Assembly (NCBI RefSeq): GCF_001077535.1
Contig: NZ_CP011968.1
Location: 3,906,001 to 3,970,000 of the forward strand
From: Clostridioides difficile ATCC 9689 = DSM 1296
GTDB lineage: Bacteria; Bacillota; Clostridia; Peptostreptococcales; Peptostreptococcaceae
Reading direction: 5' to 3'
DNA: 64,000 nt
Made by a program: the position numbers and the translations under genes. Numbering within the stretch: the stretch's first letter is position 1; the number at the start of each line of letters is the position of its first letter. Below the pieces are notes generated by a model. That model searched no databases. It was not told where the DNA came from and saw nothing but the letters and a program-made list of their open reading frames with translations. Shown here one piece after another: positions 9,301 to 16,663 of the stretch.

Positions 9301-9751
9301 CTAAGTCTAAGCTATCTCCCACCTTATAATGAGATACACTATCGAGCAAAACTTGTTTTGGTATGTATTTTCTTAAAACTGCTTCAATAGAAGTTACTAA
9401 AATGATTTTTTCTTTATTTGCTAGTTTTAACAATACTTTTAATTTCTTTGCTTCTTCGTTTCTGTCCTTTGCATCCAAGTGATAAAAATAAATATCTTGA
9501 AAACCTAAATATTCAACTTTATCTTCCATATAAAAACTTAAATCTTCGTATACTTTCTTTGCTTCTAAATCACTACTCGTTATAAAAATCATTTGTCGTG
9601 ATAAATCATTAAATATAGAATACGATATATGAGGTTTTTGTACTGGTAAAAGTCCATTAACCAATAATGAGCCTTTTGTATTTTTTATACAGTTTATTAT
9701 ATCTTTATACTCTTTTGAATTTTGCAAAGGATATAAAAAAACATCATTCAT
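6365..9751 (-). CDS. mfd: Transcription-repair coupling factor Mfd
   Basis: This 1128-residue SF2 translocase has the full Mfd architecture. UvrB-like N-terminal domains come first. The CarD-like RNA polymerase interaction domain is near residues 490-560 (LSVGDYVVHENSGVGRYTG). The RecG-like helicase core has Walker A GDVGYGKTEV, the DEEQ box (VVIDEEQRFG) and QLRGRVGRS. The C-terminal TRCF domain (NAYIPDNYI) completes it. It removes RNA polymerase stalled at lesions and recruits UvrA. It follows pth by 16 bases and precedes prsA by 30, so the three form one transcription unit. In B. subtilis fin (yabK) lies between pth and mfd; here it is absent. Confidence 0.98.
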   Translation of the reverse strand: MNDVFLYPLQNSKEYKDIINCIKNTKGSLLVNGLLPVQKPHISYSIFNDLSRQMIFITSSDLEAKKVYEDLSFYMEDKVEYLGFQDIYFYHLDAKDRNEEAKKLKVLLKLANKEKIILVTSIEAVLRKYIPKQVLLDSVSHYKVGDSLDLEKLTEKLVSLGYERVSKIEGFGQFSIRGGIIDVFSLEYTNPIRMELFDDEIDSIRTFDVYSQKSIDKLQQFSITPSREFIYPEKTTDALVKLKKETTKNTDEGTFQNIDYISSKTYFEGVENYIDYIYPEENKSIFTYLADDAIVFINDITRLKERCENYINEFRENYKLNLERGLAIKNQGKLLYHYTDLEYLVKDKSVVLNSLLPKSINNFSIKSIINFESREVPTFNGKVDLLVEELNRLKYNGYKIILATNTLERANKLGKDLLDKGLETTISKDRDIEIKSSQVIIVPAHINSGFQYKSIKFVVITDNEMIGVYKRASKTSNKKVKKGKKIESFLDLSVGDYVVHENSGVGRYTGIEQITVNAIKKDYMKIVYQGGDNLYVPIDQMDKVQKYIGAEVEKVKLNKLGTNEWTKAKAKVKKEIEDMTKDLIELYAKREKIQGYKFSKDTPWQAEFESLFPYQETEDQLKAIEETKKDMESSKVMDRLVCGDVGYGKTEVAIRSIFKACMDQKQVAVLVPTTILAQQHYNTFKERFENYPLRVEVLSRFKTPKQQKQIIEDAKKGLVDILIGTHRIISKDINLPNLGLVVIDEEQRFGVKHKEALKKIKSTVDVLTLSATPIPRTLHMSLSGIRDMSVIEEPPQERHPVITYVTESKESVIQDEIERELSRGGQVFFVYNRVEHIEEMASMIQKLVPDARVAVAHGRMTSKSLENIILGFLNKDYDVLVCTTIIETGMDISNANTMIIYDADKMGLAQLYQLRGRVGRSSRQGYAYLLYEKDKTLSEIAEKRLKAIREFTEFGSGFKIAMRDLEIRGAGNILGSQQHGHMAVIGYDLYVKMLNDAIKKVKGEPIVEEIDVEIDLSVNAYIPDNYIKDELIKIEMYKKIASIENKEDMLDIQEELEDRFSDIPKPVQTLLTIAYIKSLCKILKIEKIRQLKDEILLVPITKYRTKQKIGYNIVTELEELLEKMCKVK

Positions 9752-9767
9752 TTAAATCTCCCTCTCA

Positions 9768-10328
9768 CTATCCATTATATTTGTTCATAGACATATCTAT
9801 ATTTTCTCTTATTATTGAGTCAATAGCATCTGCCGCTTTTTCTAATGCTTCATTTATGTTATCAGATTCTTCTTTTCTAAATCTAGAAAGTACAAAGTCT
9901 GCTAAGTCTTGACCAGCTTCTGGTTTAGATACACCTACTCTCACTCTTGGAAAGTCATTTGAACCTAGGCACTTAGTTATAGATTTCATGCCATTATGAG
10001 TTCCTCCACTTCCTTTTTTTCTTATACGTATCTTTCCAACTTCTAAATCTATATCATCATATACTACTACTATATTACTTAAATCAACCTTATAATATTT
10101 ATATATATCTATTAATGTTTCTCCACTTAAATTCATATAAGTTTGTGGTTTAACTAATAATACTTTTTCAGTACCTACTCTCCCTTCACCAATCAAAGCT
10201 TTATGCTTTATTTTAGTAACACTAATATTGTATTCTTTAGCAAGAATATCTATAACATCAAATCCAACGTTATGTCTAGTCTTCTCATACTTCTTTCCTG
10301 GATTACCTAACCCTACTACTACGTACAT
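9768..10328 (-). CDS. pth: Peptidyl-tRNA hydrolase
   Basis: This is a 186-residue bacterial Pth with [19 protein letters not shown], which holds the catalytic His and its Asn partner. It also has the PQTYMNLSG motif and the VVYDDIDL...[15 protein letters not shown] segment. It recycles peptidyl-tRNAs that drop off ribosomes and is normally essential. The start follows AGGAGG at a normal distance and lies only 13 bases after the second prepilin-peptidase stop, so no promoter fits between the genes. mfd follows after 16 bases. Confidence 0.97.
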
Positions 10329-10341
10329 TTCTTACCTCCTG

Positions 10342-11004
10342 TTATATAAATTTGTATAACAAATTATAATAAAAATTAAATATATTATACTCTGTAAATA
10401 TTATTAAAATTGTTGACAAGGAAATAAAAGGTGTAAAAGGAATTTGCTTTCTTATATCTACATCTTTAAATACTTTAGTTATGTATAAAATAATAAAAAA
10501 CAAAAACGCTAAAATAAATGATAAAACTATCACATAAAACCCATAATTATTTCCCAATGCAAAGCAACATAAGCTATAGAGACCTACATCTCCATAGCCT
10601 AATCCTTTTGTTAGTTTAGCAATAATATAAGGTATAATAAAGCCTATCAATAGTCCAAATATATGATTTATATAATCAAATTGAGCTATATTGAAAAAGG
10701 CCAAAAAAATTATACCTTGAACTATTATACCACTAACTATTGTTATATCATATACATATATTGTGTAGTAATCTACAATGGATATAATTATTAAAAATGG
10801 AATTAAAACCATATATTGTACACATTCTACACTAATCCCAAATTTTAGATATATTAATACAGATAAAACTACAGTTATTATGTAAATAAAAAACGTATTA
10901 TATAAATTTTTCTTTTCTCTATCACAAAAAACACATAGAGATTTATTTATCAAATGTGCAAAAAATAAGGAAATTATTATTATATACTCCATAGTTTGTA
11001 GCAC
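10342..11004 (-). CDS. pilD2: Prepilin peptidase, catalytic-domain-only form (A24 family)
   Basis: This membrane protein of up to 220 residues has about seven hydrophobic segments and both catalytic aspartates of type IV prepilin peptidases: IISIVDYYTIYVYD near residue 100 and the GYGDVGLYS (GxGD) motif near 155. It lacks the long cytoplasmic N-methylation loop with the double CxxC pair found in its neighbour, so it is a minimal A24 peptidase. The start is unclear. The GTG at 11004 has no good ribosome site, whereas AAGGA lies before in-frame ATT codons about 20 bases upstream. It is the last gene of the T4P cluster. The number in the symbol follows literature usage and is uncertain. Confidence 0.82.
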   Translation of the reverse strand: MLQTMEYIIIISLFFAHLINKSLCVFCDREKKNLYNTFFIYIITVVLSVLIYLKFGISVECVQYMVLIPFLIIISIVDYYTIYVYDITIVSGIIVQGIIFLAFFNIAQFDYINHIFGLLIGFIIPYIIAKLTKGLGYGDVGLYSLCCFALGNNYGFYVIVLSFILAFLFFIILYITKVFKDVDIRKQIPFTPFISLSTILIIFTEYNIFNFYYNLLYKFI

Positions 11005-11093
11005 TTTAGTAATAGGGTTAATAATAATATTGTCCTTATTAAATACTTTAATTCATTTTTTTAAATTAAAACTTTATTTAACTTGACTATCAT

Positions 11094-11876
11094 CTATATA
11101 ACCATAGAAAAATAAAGTTCAAGTAATTGCTTTCCAGATAAGATTGTTATTAATGCTCCAATAGATATAAAAGGTCCATATGGTATAACAGAATTATATT
11201 CCTTTCCTTTTATTCTACTTATAATTATTACACAGATTCCATAGACTGCTCCTACATAAACGCTTAGTAAGGCTGTCAAAAGACCATTTTTAACACCCAT
11301 GTAAAGTCCTAGCATTGCAAATAGTTTGATATCTCCTCCACCCATACACTCTTTTTTTATTACAAATTCAATCAAAAGAACTATAATCCAGACACTTCCT
11401 CCACAAATAAAAACACCTAGAATTGAATCCTTAACTGGAATTTCTTTAAATAAAAGGTTAAAAATCATAGAAAATATAGCTCCAAAAACCAATATTTTAT
11501 CTGGTATTATAAAGTGGTCAATATCTATAAATGTAATTATAATCAGTAAAGACACAAGAACCAAATAATAAATAGTTGATGTAGATATTCCATATAACAT
11601 AAATACTGTTAAAAATAAAAGTCCTGTAATTAATTCCACTATAGCATATCTACTAGAAATTTTCTCATAACAATATCTACACTTTCTGCCACTCATTAAA
11701 TAGCTTAGCACTGGTATTAAGTCTATTGGCTTTAGTCTAGTATTACAACTCATACAATGAGAAGGTGGTCTAGAAATAGATATACCTTCTGGAATCCTAA
11801 AAATACAGACGTTAAAGAAACTTCCAAACACTATACCCACTATAAATACATATAGATTAACGATTATAATATCCAT
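11094..11876 (-). CDS. pilD1: Bifunctional prepilin leader peptidase / N-methyltransferase PilD
   Basis: This 260-residue polytopic protein begins with the canonical GIVFGSFFNVCIFRIP segment. A cytoplasmic loop carries two CxxC pairs (HCMSCN and RKCRYC), and the catalytic aspartates sit in FIDIDHFIIPD and GGGDIKLFAMLG. The enzyme cuts class III signal peptides after Gly and methylates the new N-terminal Phe, so it should process PilA1, PilV, PilU and PilK. Its first 20 bases overlap the 3' end of pilT. A GGAG ribosome site nine bases upstream supports the ATG at 11876. Confidence 0.92.
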   Translation of the reverse strand: MDIIIVNLYVFIVGIVFGSFFNVCIFRIPEGISISRPPSHCMSCNTRLKPIDLIPVLSYLMSGRKCRYCYEKISSRYAIVELITGLLFLTVFMLYGISTSTIYYLVLVSLLIIITFIDIDHFIIPDKILVFGAIFSMIFNLLFKEIPVKDSILGVFICGGSVWIIVLLIEFVIKKECMGGGDIKLFAMLGLYMGVKNGLLTALLSVYVGAVYGICVIIISRIKGKEYNSVIPYGPFISIGALITILSGKQLLELYFSMVI

Positions 11877-12939
11877 TGTAGTTTACTCCACCTATCATTC
11901 TTGTCATAAACTCTTGGTCAGTACACCTACTAAGTGCCATATCTTTTGTAATCTTTCCATTTTTATAAAGTTCCATTAAATCTTGGTCCATAGTTTTCAT
12001 ACCTACTTTAACTCCAGTTTGTATCATGTTTGGAATTTGATATGTTTTGCCTTCCCTTATCAGGTTTTTTATTGCTGGAGTAGCAAACATCAATTCAATT
12101 GCTGCTATTCTGCCTTTCCCATCTGCTGTAGGAAGTAACTGCTGTGATACCACACCTTCACAAACTGTAGATAACTGTGTTTTTATTTGTTGCTGTTGGG
12201 ATGGTTGAAACATGTCTACTATTCTATCAATTGTCTTAGCTGCCCCCACTGTATGTAGTGTTGAAAATACTAAATGACCTGTTTCTGCTGCTGTTAATGC
12301 TATTGAAACAGTTTCAGGGTCTCTCATCTCTCCTATTAGTATTACATCTGGGTCCTGACGCAAAATAGCTCTAAGGGCTGAATGAAAACTTTCTGTATCA
12401 GTTCCTACTTCTCTTTGATTTACTAAACTTTGTTTATGGTGATGTACATATTCTATCGGGTCTTCAAGTGTAATTATATGTTTTTGTTGTTTTTCATTTA
12501 TTATATTTATCATACTTGCAAGTGTTGTACTTTTACCACTTCCTGTTGGACCTGTAACTAAAACTAATCCTTTATGCTTTTCAGTAAAAGATTTTATACT
12601 CTCTGGAAGGCCTAATTTTTCAAATGTTGGAATTTCTGCTGTTATAGTCCTTATTGCTATTGCGTAATTTCCTTTTTGCCTATATGCATTTACCCTAAAT
12701 CTTTCTCCTGTTTTTAGAGAAGCTGAAAAATCAGCTTCTCCATGTTCTTCTATTACTTTAAACATAGATTCCCCTGCTATGTCTTTTGCCATTTGCATTG
12801 TTACTTCTGATGTCAATATTTGTTCACTTAGTTTTACAAATCCACCTTTTACTCTAGCTACAGGATTTGTTCCAACTGTTATGTGTATATCTGATGCGTT
12901 TAGTCTTATACCTTGCTCTAATAAATCATAAATATACAT
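11857..12939 (-). CDS. pilT: Type IV pilus retraction ATPase PilT
   Basis: This 360-residue secretion ATPase opens MYIYDLLEQGIRLNASDIHI, the PilT/VirB11 N-terminus. It has Walker A GPTGSGKSTT near residue 130, the Asp box ITLEDPIEYVH, Walker B RQDPDVILIGEMRD and the His box TGHLVFSTLHT. The AIRTITAEIP stretch leads into the ATPase core. It powers pilus disassembly and thus twitching and retraction. Its length is typical of PilT and clearly shorter than PilB1. It is separated from pilK by about 100 bases and overlaps pilD by 20 bases. Confidence 0.95.
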   Translation of the reverse strand: MYIYDLLEQGIRLNASDIHITVGTNPVARVKGGFVKLSEQILTSEVTMQMAKDIAGESMFKVIEEHGEADFSASLKTGERFRVNAYRQKGNYAIAIRTITAEIPTFEKLGLPESIKSFTEKHKGLVLVTGPTGSGKSTTLASMINIINEKQQKHIITLEDPIEYVHHHKQSLVNQREVGTDTESFHSALRAILRQDPDVILIGEMRDPETVSIALTAAETGHLVFSTLHTVGAAKTIDRIVDMFQPSQQQQIKTQLSTVCEGVVSQQLLPTADGKGRIAAIELMFATPAIKNLIREGKTYQIPNMIQTGVKVGMKTMDQDLMELYKNGKITKDMALSRCTDQEFMTRMIGGVNYNGYYNR

Positions 12940-13038
12940 AATATTTACTCTCCATATCTTCTATTAGTTTACTTATTTTTTTAGTAGTAAATAATAAAAT
13001 TATTTTATTATTTATTTATACTAAGTTGCTTCTTATAT

Positions 13039-14577
13039 TTAGTTTACTTTTTTGTATGAACTTATATCATGATTAATCAAAATTTTATCTTTTATATCAT
13101 AATTTCCAACTACATTTGTATCTATATTTAGATTAAAGTTTACAATGGCGTCAACCTTATACTTTGAATTTGAATTTTCTTCAACACCTAAACCAATAAT
13201 ATTTTTTTTACCATCTGTAACTTCTACTTCTTTTATTCCATTTTTATCACCAGTTACCATTAAGCTTAACTCCGCCCCTGAACCATTTTCTTTTAATTTA
13301 GGCCATCCTTCTTTTGTCATGTCGTAGTCAGCCTTATAAAAAGGTATTTTTATAGTAATACCTTCTGTTTTATCAATTTCTTGTGGTTTTAATTCTTTTA
13401 ATCTGCATTTTATCTCTGCTAAAAGCTCATTTTGTATATAGTCAAAAGTTGTTATCAAAGCCATGTTATCATATTTAACAGGTATTTTCTCATAAGACAT
13501 ACTTTTTAGTTGATTACATTGGTCTGATATTTCATACAATAACTCTTTATACTTTAAGAAATTTTTTGCTGTATTTTTTTTACCACTAGATATATTATCG
13601 CTTAACTTCTCAAATTTTCTTACATTATTTCTCAAATGAACTCTTAAAGAATTAAATCCTTGAGTTTGATTTGGTAAAATTTCCAATAGGTTTTCTAATG
13701 TATCCCATTTACTATTCCAGCTATACTCCATACTATTTATTATAGGATTTTGTATTAGTTCATAATATTGTTGAGAGTCTGGAATCCCATTAGATACTTC
13801 TACTTTTGGCTCATCTATATGAAACGTATGTCTATACTCAATCATATTTTGCATCGCCAAAGAAATGTTATCTAATGCCTTATAAGTATGTGAAAAGGCT
13901 GAATTTAAATGTTCATTTTCAATTTTATTTTCTTCTAAAAACATTTTTAAAAGAATATCATTATTCACTAACTTTGCCTCAATCAATGTAGTTGAGTCTA
14001 TATCTTCTTTCAGAATATATTCATTTATTTTACTAATATCTCCAGAAGTATAATTCTTGCAAATTTCTAAGATAGAATCTCTATGTGAAATAATATTTGC
14101 ATCTACATATTCAATGTCTCTATAGTCCAACATATCTAAATCATATAGCTTTTTCAATTCCATACTAGCTTTTTCCAAGTCTGAAGAAGCTTTATTTAAA
14201 TAGAAATTTATATTATTCATATATCCAAGTCTTTCTGCTTCAATATTTTCCTCATCTTGATTATTAAAATCTTCATCTGATATATTTCTTAATTTTGACC
14301 TAGATATGGATTTTTCTTGATTTTCACTTTTAAACTCATTATCCATTTTCTCAAGCTCATCATACAATTTTTCATATGCTTTATCAATACTATTTTCCAC
14401 ACATGTCTCTGCTAAATACTTTGCTTGTATACCTTCATTAGTAGTCTTTGTAGATTTTATTCTATTAGCTATCTGATTTGAAAATATCAATCCAACAATA
14501 GAAAGCAATGCTACTACAACCAAAACTAAAACTAAAGCTGCCCCTCTTTCACTTTTAAATTTATTCCACTTCCTCAA
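13039..14577 (-). CDS. pilK: PilK-type minor pilin (GspK/PilX-like), large
   Basis: This 512-residue protein has a class III leader: MRKWNKFKSERG followed by the hydrophobic helix AALVLVLVVVALLSIVGLIF. The residue at +5 after the Gly cleavage site is not Glu, as expected for GspK/PilX tip-type minor pilins. The large, mostly helical extracellular part matches C. difficile PilK, which is unusually long for a pilin. Tip location and initiation of pilus assembly are inferred from GspK. The gene lies between pilU and pilT, and PilD should process it. Confidence 0.85.
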   Translation of the reverse strand: MRKWNKFKSERGAALVLVLVVVALLSIVGLIFSNQIANRIKSTKTTNEGIQAKYLAETCVENSIDKAYEKLYDELEKMDNEFKSENQEKSISRSKLRNISDEDFNNQDEENIEAERLGYMNNINFYLNKASSDLEKASMELKKLYDLDMLDYRDIEYVDANIISHRDSILEICKNYTSGDISKINEYILKEDIDSTTLIEAKLVNNDILLKMFLEENKIENEHLNSAFSHTYKALDNISLAMQNMIEYRHTFHIDEPKVEVSNGIPDSQQYYELIQNPIINSMEYSWNSKWDTLENLLEILPNQTQGFNSLRVHLRNNVRKFEKLSDNISSGKKNTAKNFLKYKELLYEISDQCNQLKSMSYEKIPVKYDNMALITTFDYIQNELLAEIKCRLKELKPQEIDKTEGITIKIPFYKADYDMTKEGWPKLKENGSGAELSLMVTGDKNGIKEVEVTDGKKNIIGLGVEENSNSKYKVDAIVNFNLNIDTNVVGNYDIKDKILINHDISSYKKVN

Positions 14578-14597
14578 AATCTCACCCCCAAGTAAAA

Positions 14598-15125
14598 TTA
14601 TTTATCTTTAAATATTTCAGTTACAATTTTAACCTCTTTTTTACTTGAATAGTCATTCATGCTTTTCCCAGTTACAGCTATTTTATATATCTGACCACTT
14701 TTATCTTCTACAATAGTCTTTATCTTATTTGTAATATTTCCTTTGTCGATTAAATTACCATCTTCATCTTTTATTGTTGTAATCTTTTCATATGGAGTAT
14801 CATATAAGCTCACATCACCTTCACTAAGAACTTTATCATATACAACTTTTTTTGATTTATCTATTAATTTTTCATATACGACAGTTCCATCTTCTAGTTT
14901 ATCTAAACTATCAAAATCAAATTCTCCACTTTTTATCTTTTCTCTTAGATTTTCTATTTCACTTTGAACATAGTTTAAGGAAGTTATATCTGTGTCATTT
15001 TTAGTGTTTGCTTTGTTATTAGTATTGATAATATTAAAAAATGCAAATAGTACAATTCCCATAATAGCCATAGCTACTAACACTTCAATTAAGGAAAATC
15101 CTCTTTCACTATTCTTTTTACTCAT
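14598..15125 (-). CDS. pilU: Minor pilin PilU
   Basis: The protein has 175 residues with a prepilin leader MSKKNSERG and the motif FSLIEVLVAMAIMGIVLF, with Glu at +5 of the mature protein. This is the pattern for class III signal peptides and pilin helix packing. The globular part is Lys/Asp-rich, with repeated KIK and TEIF beta-type segments. It sits in the pilV-pilU-pilK trio and is likely a component of the pilus tip or shaft. It matches GspI/J-like minor pilins in general form only. Confidence 0.85.
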   Translation of the reverse strand: MSKKNSERGFSLIEVLVAMAIMGIVLFAFFNIINTNNKANTKNDTDITSLNYVQSEIENLREKIKSGEFDFDSLDKLEDGTVVYEKLIDKSKKVVYDKVLSEGDVSLYDTPYEKITTIKDEDGNLIDKGNITNKIKTIVEDKSGQIYKIAVTGKSMNDYSSKKEVKIVTEIFKDK

Positions 15126-15161
15126 ATTTTATCAACCTACTTATTTTTTAATAAATTCTTA

Positions 15162-15728
15162 TTACCCTATTCTTGACATAACATCAAATGTATAAGTTTT
15201 GTTATTTAAATTGCTATTTTTATGACTTTCTTGCACTGATTCATTATAGTATATACTTACAGTATAAATAGATTTACCAGTTTGCTTTTCTATTTTAAAT
15301 GGTGTTTCCTTCATTTCTTTATTGTTTTGAACTAGTGGTTGATTATAGATTATTTCTTCTCTAACTTCATTTTCTGTATCAATTGTATTGTTTTGGATTC
15401 TCGTTACAGAATATACCTCTGTATTTTTTTTAGTTTCTATAGAAACTTCATATTTTACAACATTATCTGGCATCTCTATATTGTATTCATAATTATTACC
15501 TGAACCAGTTTTAGTTAGTTCTTTACAGTTTTCCAAATCTCTATTTAGATACTTATTAATTAGATTAATATTTACTTGAGCATCTGTAATAATCTGTTGC
15601 TTTTTTACTGCTGATGTTATACCATTGAACACTTTATAAGAAATACTTAAAACTATTGTCAGTATAAAAACAGCTATTATTACTTCTAATAAAGTAAGAC
15701 CTTTTTCATTATTTTTGTACAAACTCAT
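15162..15728 (-). CDS. pilV: Minor pilin PilV
   Basis: This 188-residue prepilin-like protein has a short leader, MSLYKNNEKG, then LTLLEVIIAVFILTIVLS, so the predicted cleavage is before Leu with Glu at +5. An in-frame GTG lies directly before the ATG at 15728, and the weak AGG site makes the exact first codon uncertain by one. The globular part has beta-rich segments typical of GspJ-like minor pilins. It lies between pilO and pilU in the same operon. Confidence 0.85.
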   Translation of the reverse strand: MSLYKNNEKGLTLLEVIIAVFILTIVLSISYKVFNGITSAVKKQQIITDAQVNINLINKYLNRDLENCKELTKTGSGNNYEYNIEMPDNVVKYEVSIETKKNTEVYSVTRIQNNTIDTENEVREEIIYNQPLVQNNKEMKETPFKIEKQTGKSIYTVSIYYNESVQESHKNSNLNNKTYTFDVMSRIG

Positions 15729-15754
15729 CACCTATCTTTAAAGCTTACTTAGCT

Positions 15755-16663
15755 TTATTTCGCACTAGACTTAAATGGATTATATTTTCCTGGCCTCCAT
15801 GAAGATGGATTATCTGTATCAAGTATCATTGTAGTATTCTCTTTAGTGTACATTATAAATTTAAATGTAGCATCTACTACACCTTCTGCCTTTGGAGCTA
15901 CGACTTCTTTTTTTGCTTCTTTTTCTGTTGCAGCTCTAAGTACACAAGTATTACATAGATAATTAGTAGACCTATCTAAAAGTTTGTCATTTTTTATAAT
16001 CTCTCCCTCTTTTATCAATGGACAATCCTTATATAAATGCCACTTATTTTCGCCTTCCACCCAGTATATTTTTGTATCTTTATTTATGTTCACATTTTTA
16101 ATTAAATCCTTATTGTTTGTTGTTTCTTCCTCTTCTTTTTCTGGTTCTATATATGAAGTCATTGTATAATCTAGTATTTGAGTAACATTTTTTTGTTCTT
16201 CTAAATAAGCCATTAATTTTTTGACATTTCTATAATCACCTCTAACACTTATTGTTGTTGATATACCATAAAAATGTTCGTATTCTTTAACATTTCCAAC
16301 GTCATAACTGGTTAAGTCAATATTATAAGCCTTCATTTTTTTATCTAAACCTATTAAAAAAAGACCATCTTGCATATCATATAAAAGATTTTTGCTTTTT
16401 TCTTTTAATTCACTTTCAACTTCTTCAAGTTGTTTTTCATATTTTGGCATAAGTGCAGTTTTCTCTTTATATATATTTAATTTTTCAGTAGCCTGTTTTA
16501 CAGAATTTTTTGTAGCAATATATTTCTGATATTGAGGGTAAAGTCCAAAATAACCATATGATAAAATAGCTAATAAAATTATAACCTTTATAAGAATCCC
16601 TTTTAGACTAACTTCCATTTTAAATATATCTTTTATATCTTTTTTAAATATATCTTTATTCAT
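15755..16663 (-). CDS. pilO: Inner-membrane pilus alignment protein PilO with a Cys-rich insert
   Basis: This 302-residue protein has a short cytoplasmic tail, one membrane helix (about residues 24-42, GILIKVIILLAILSYGYFG), a coiled coil (about 48-92) and a ferredoxin-like PilO domain (about 95-175). Unusually, an insert at about 195-245 carries His209, Cys214, Cys237 and Cys240 in an H-x4-C...C-x2-C arrangement, like small zinc-binding modules of the Ada type. PilO pairs with PilN to align the platform and motor. Its first eight bases overlap the end of pilMN, which indicates tight coupling. Confidence 0.86.
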   Translation of the reverse strand: MNKDIFKKDIKDIFKMEVSLKGILIKVIILLAILSYGYFGLYPQYQKYIATKNSVKQATEKLNIYKEKTALMPKYEKQLEEVESELKEKSKNLLYDMQDGLFLIGLDKKMKAYNIDLTSYDVGNVKEYEHFYGISTTISVRGDYRNVKKLMAYLEEQKNVTQILDYTMTSYIEPEKEEEETTNNKDLIKNVNINKDTKIYWVEGENKWHLYKDCPLIKEGEIIKNDKLLDRSTNYLCNTCVLRAATEKEAKKEVVAPKAEGVVDATFKFIMYTKENTTMILDTDNPSSWRPGKYNPFKSSAK

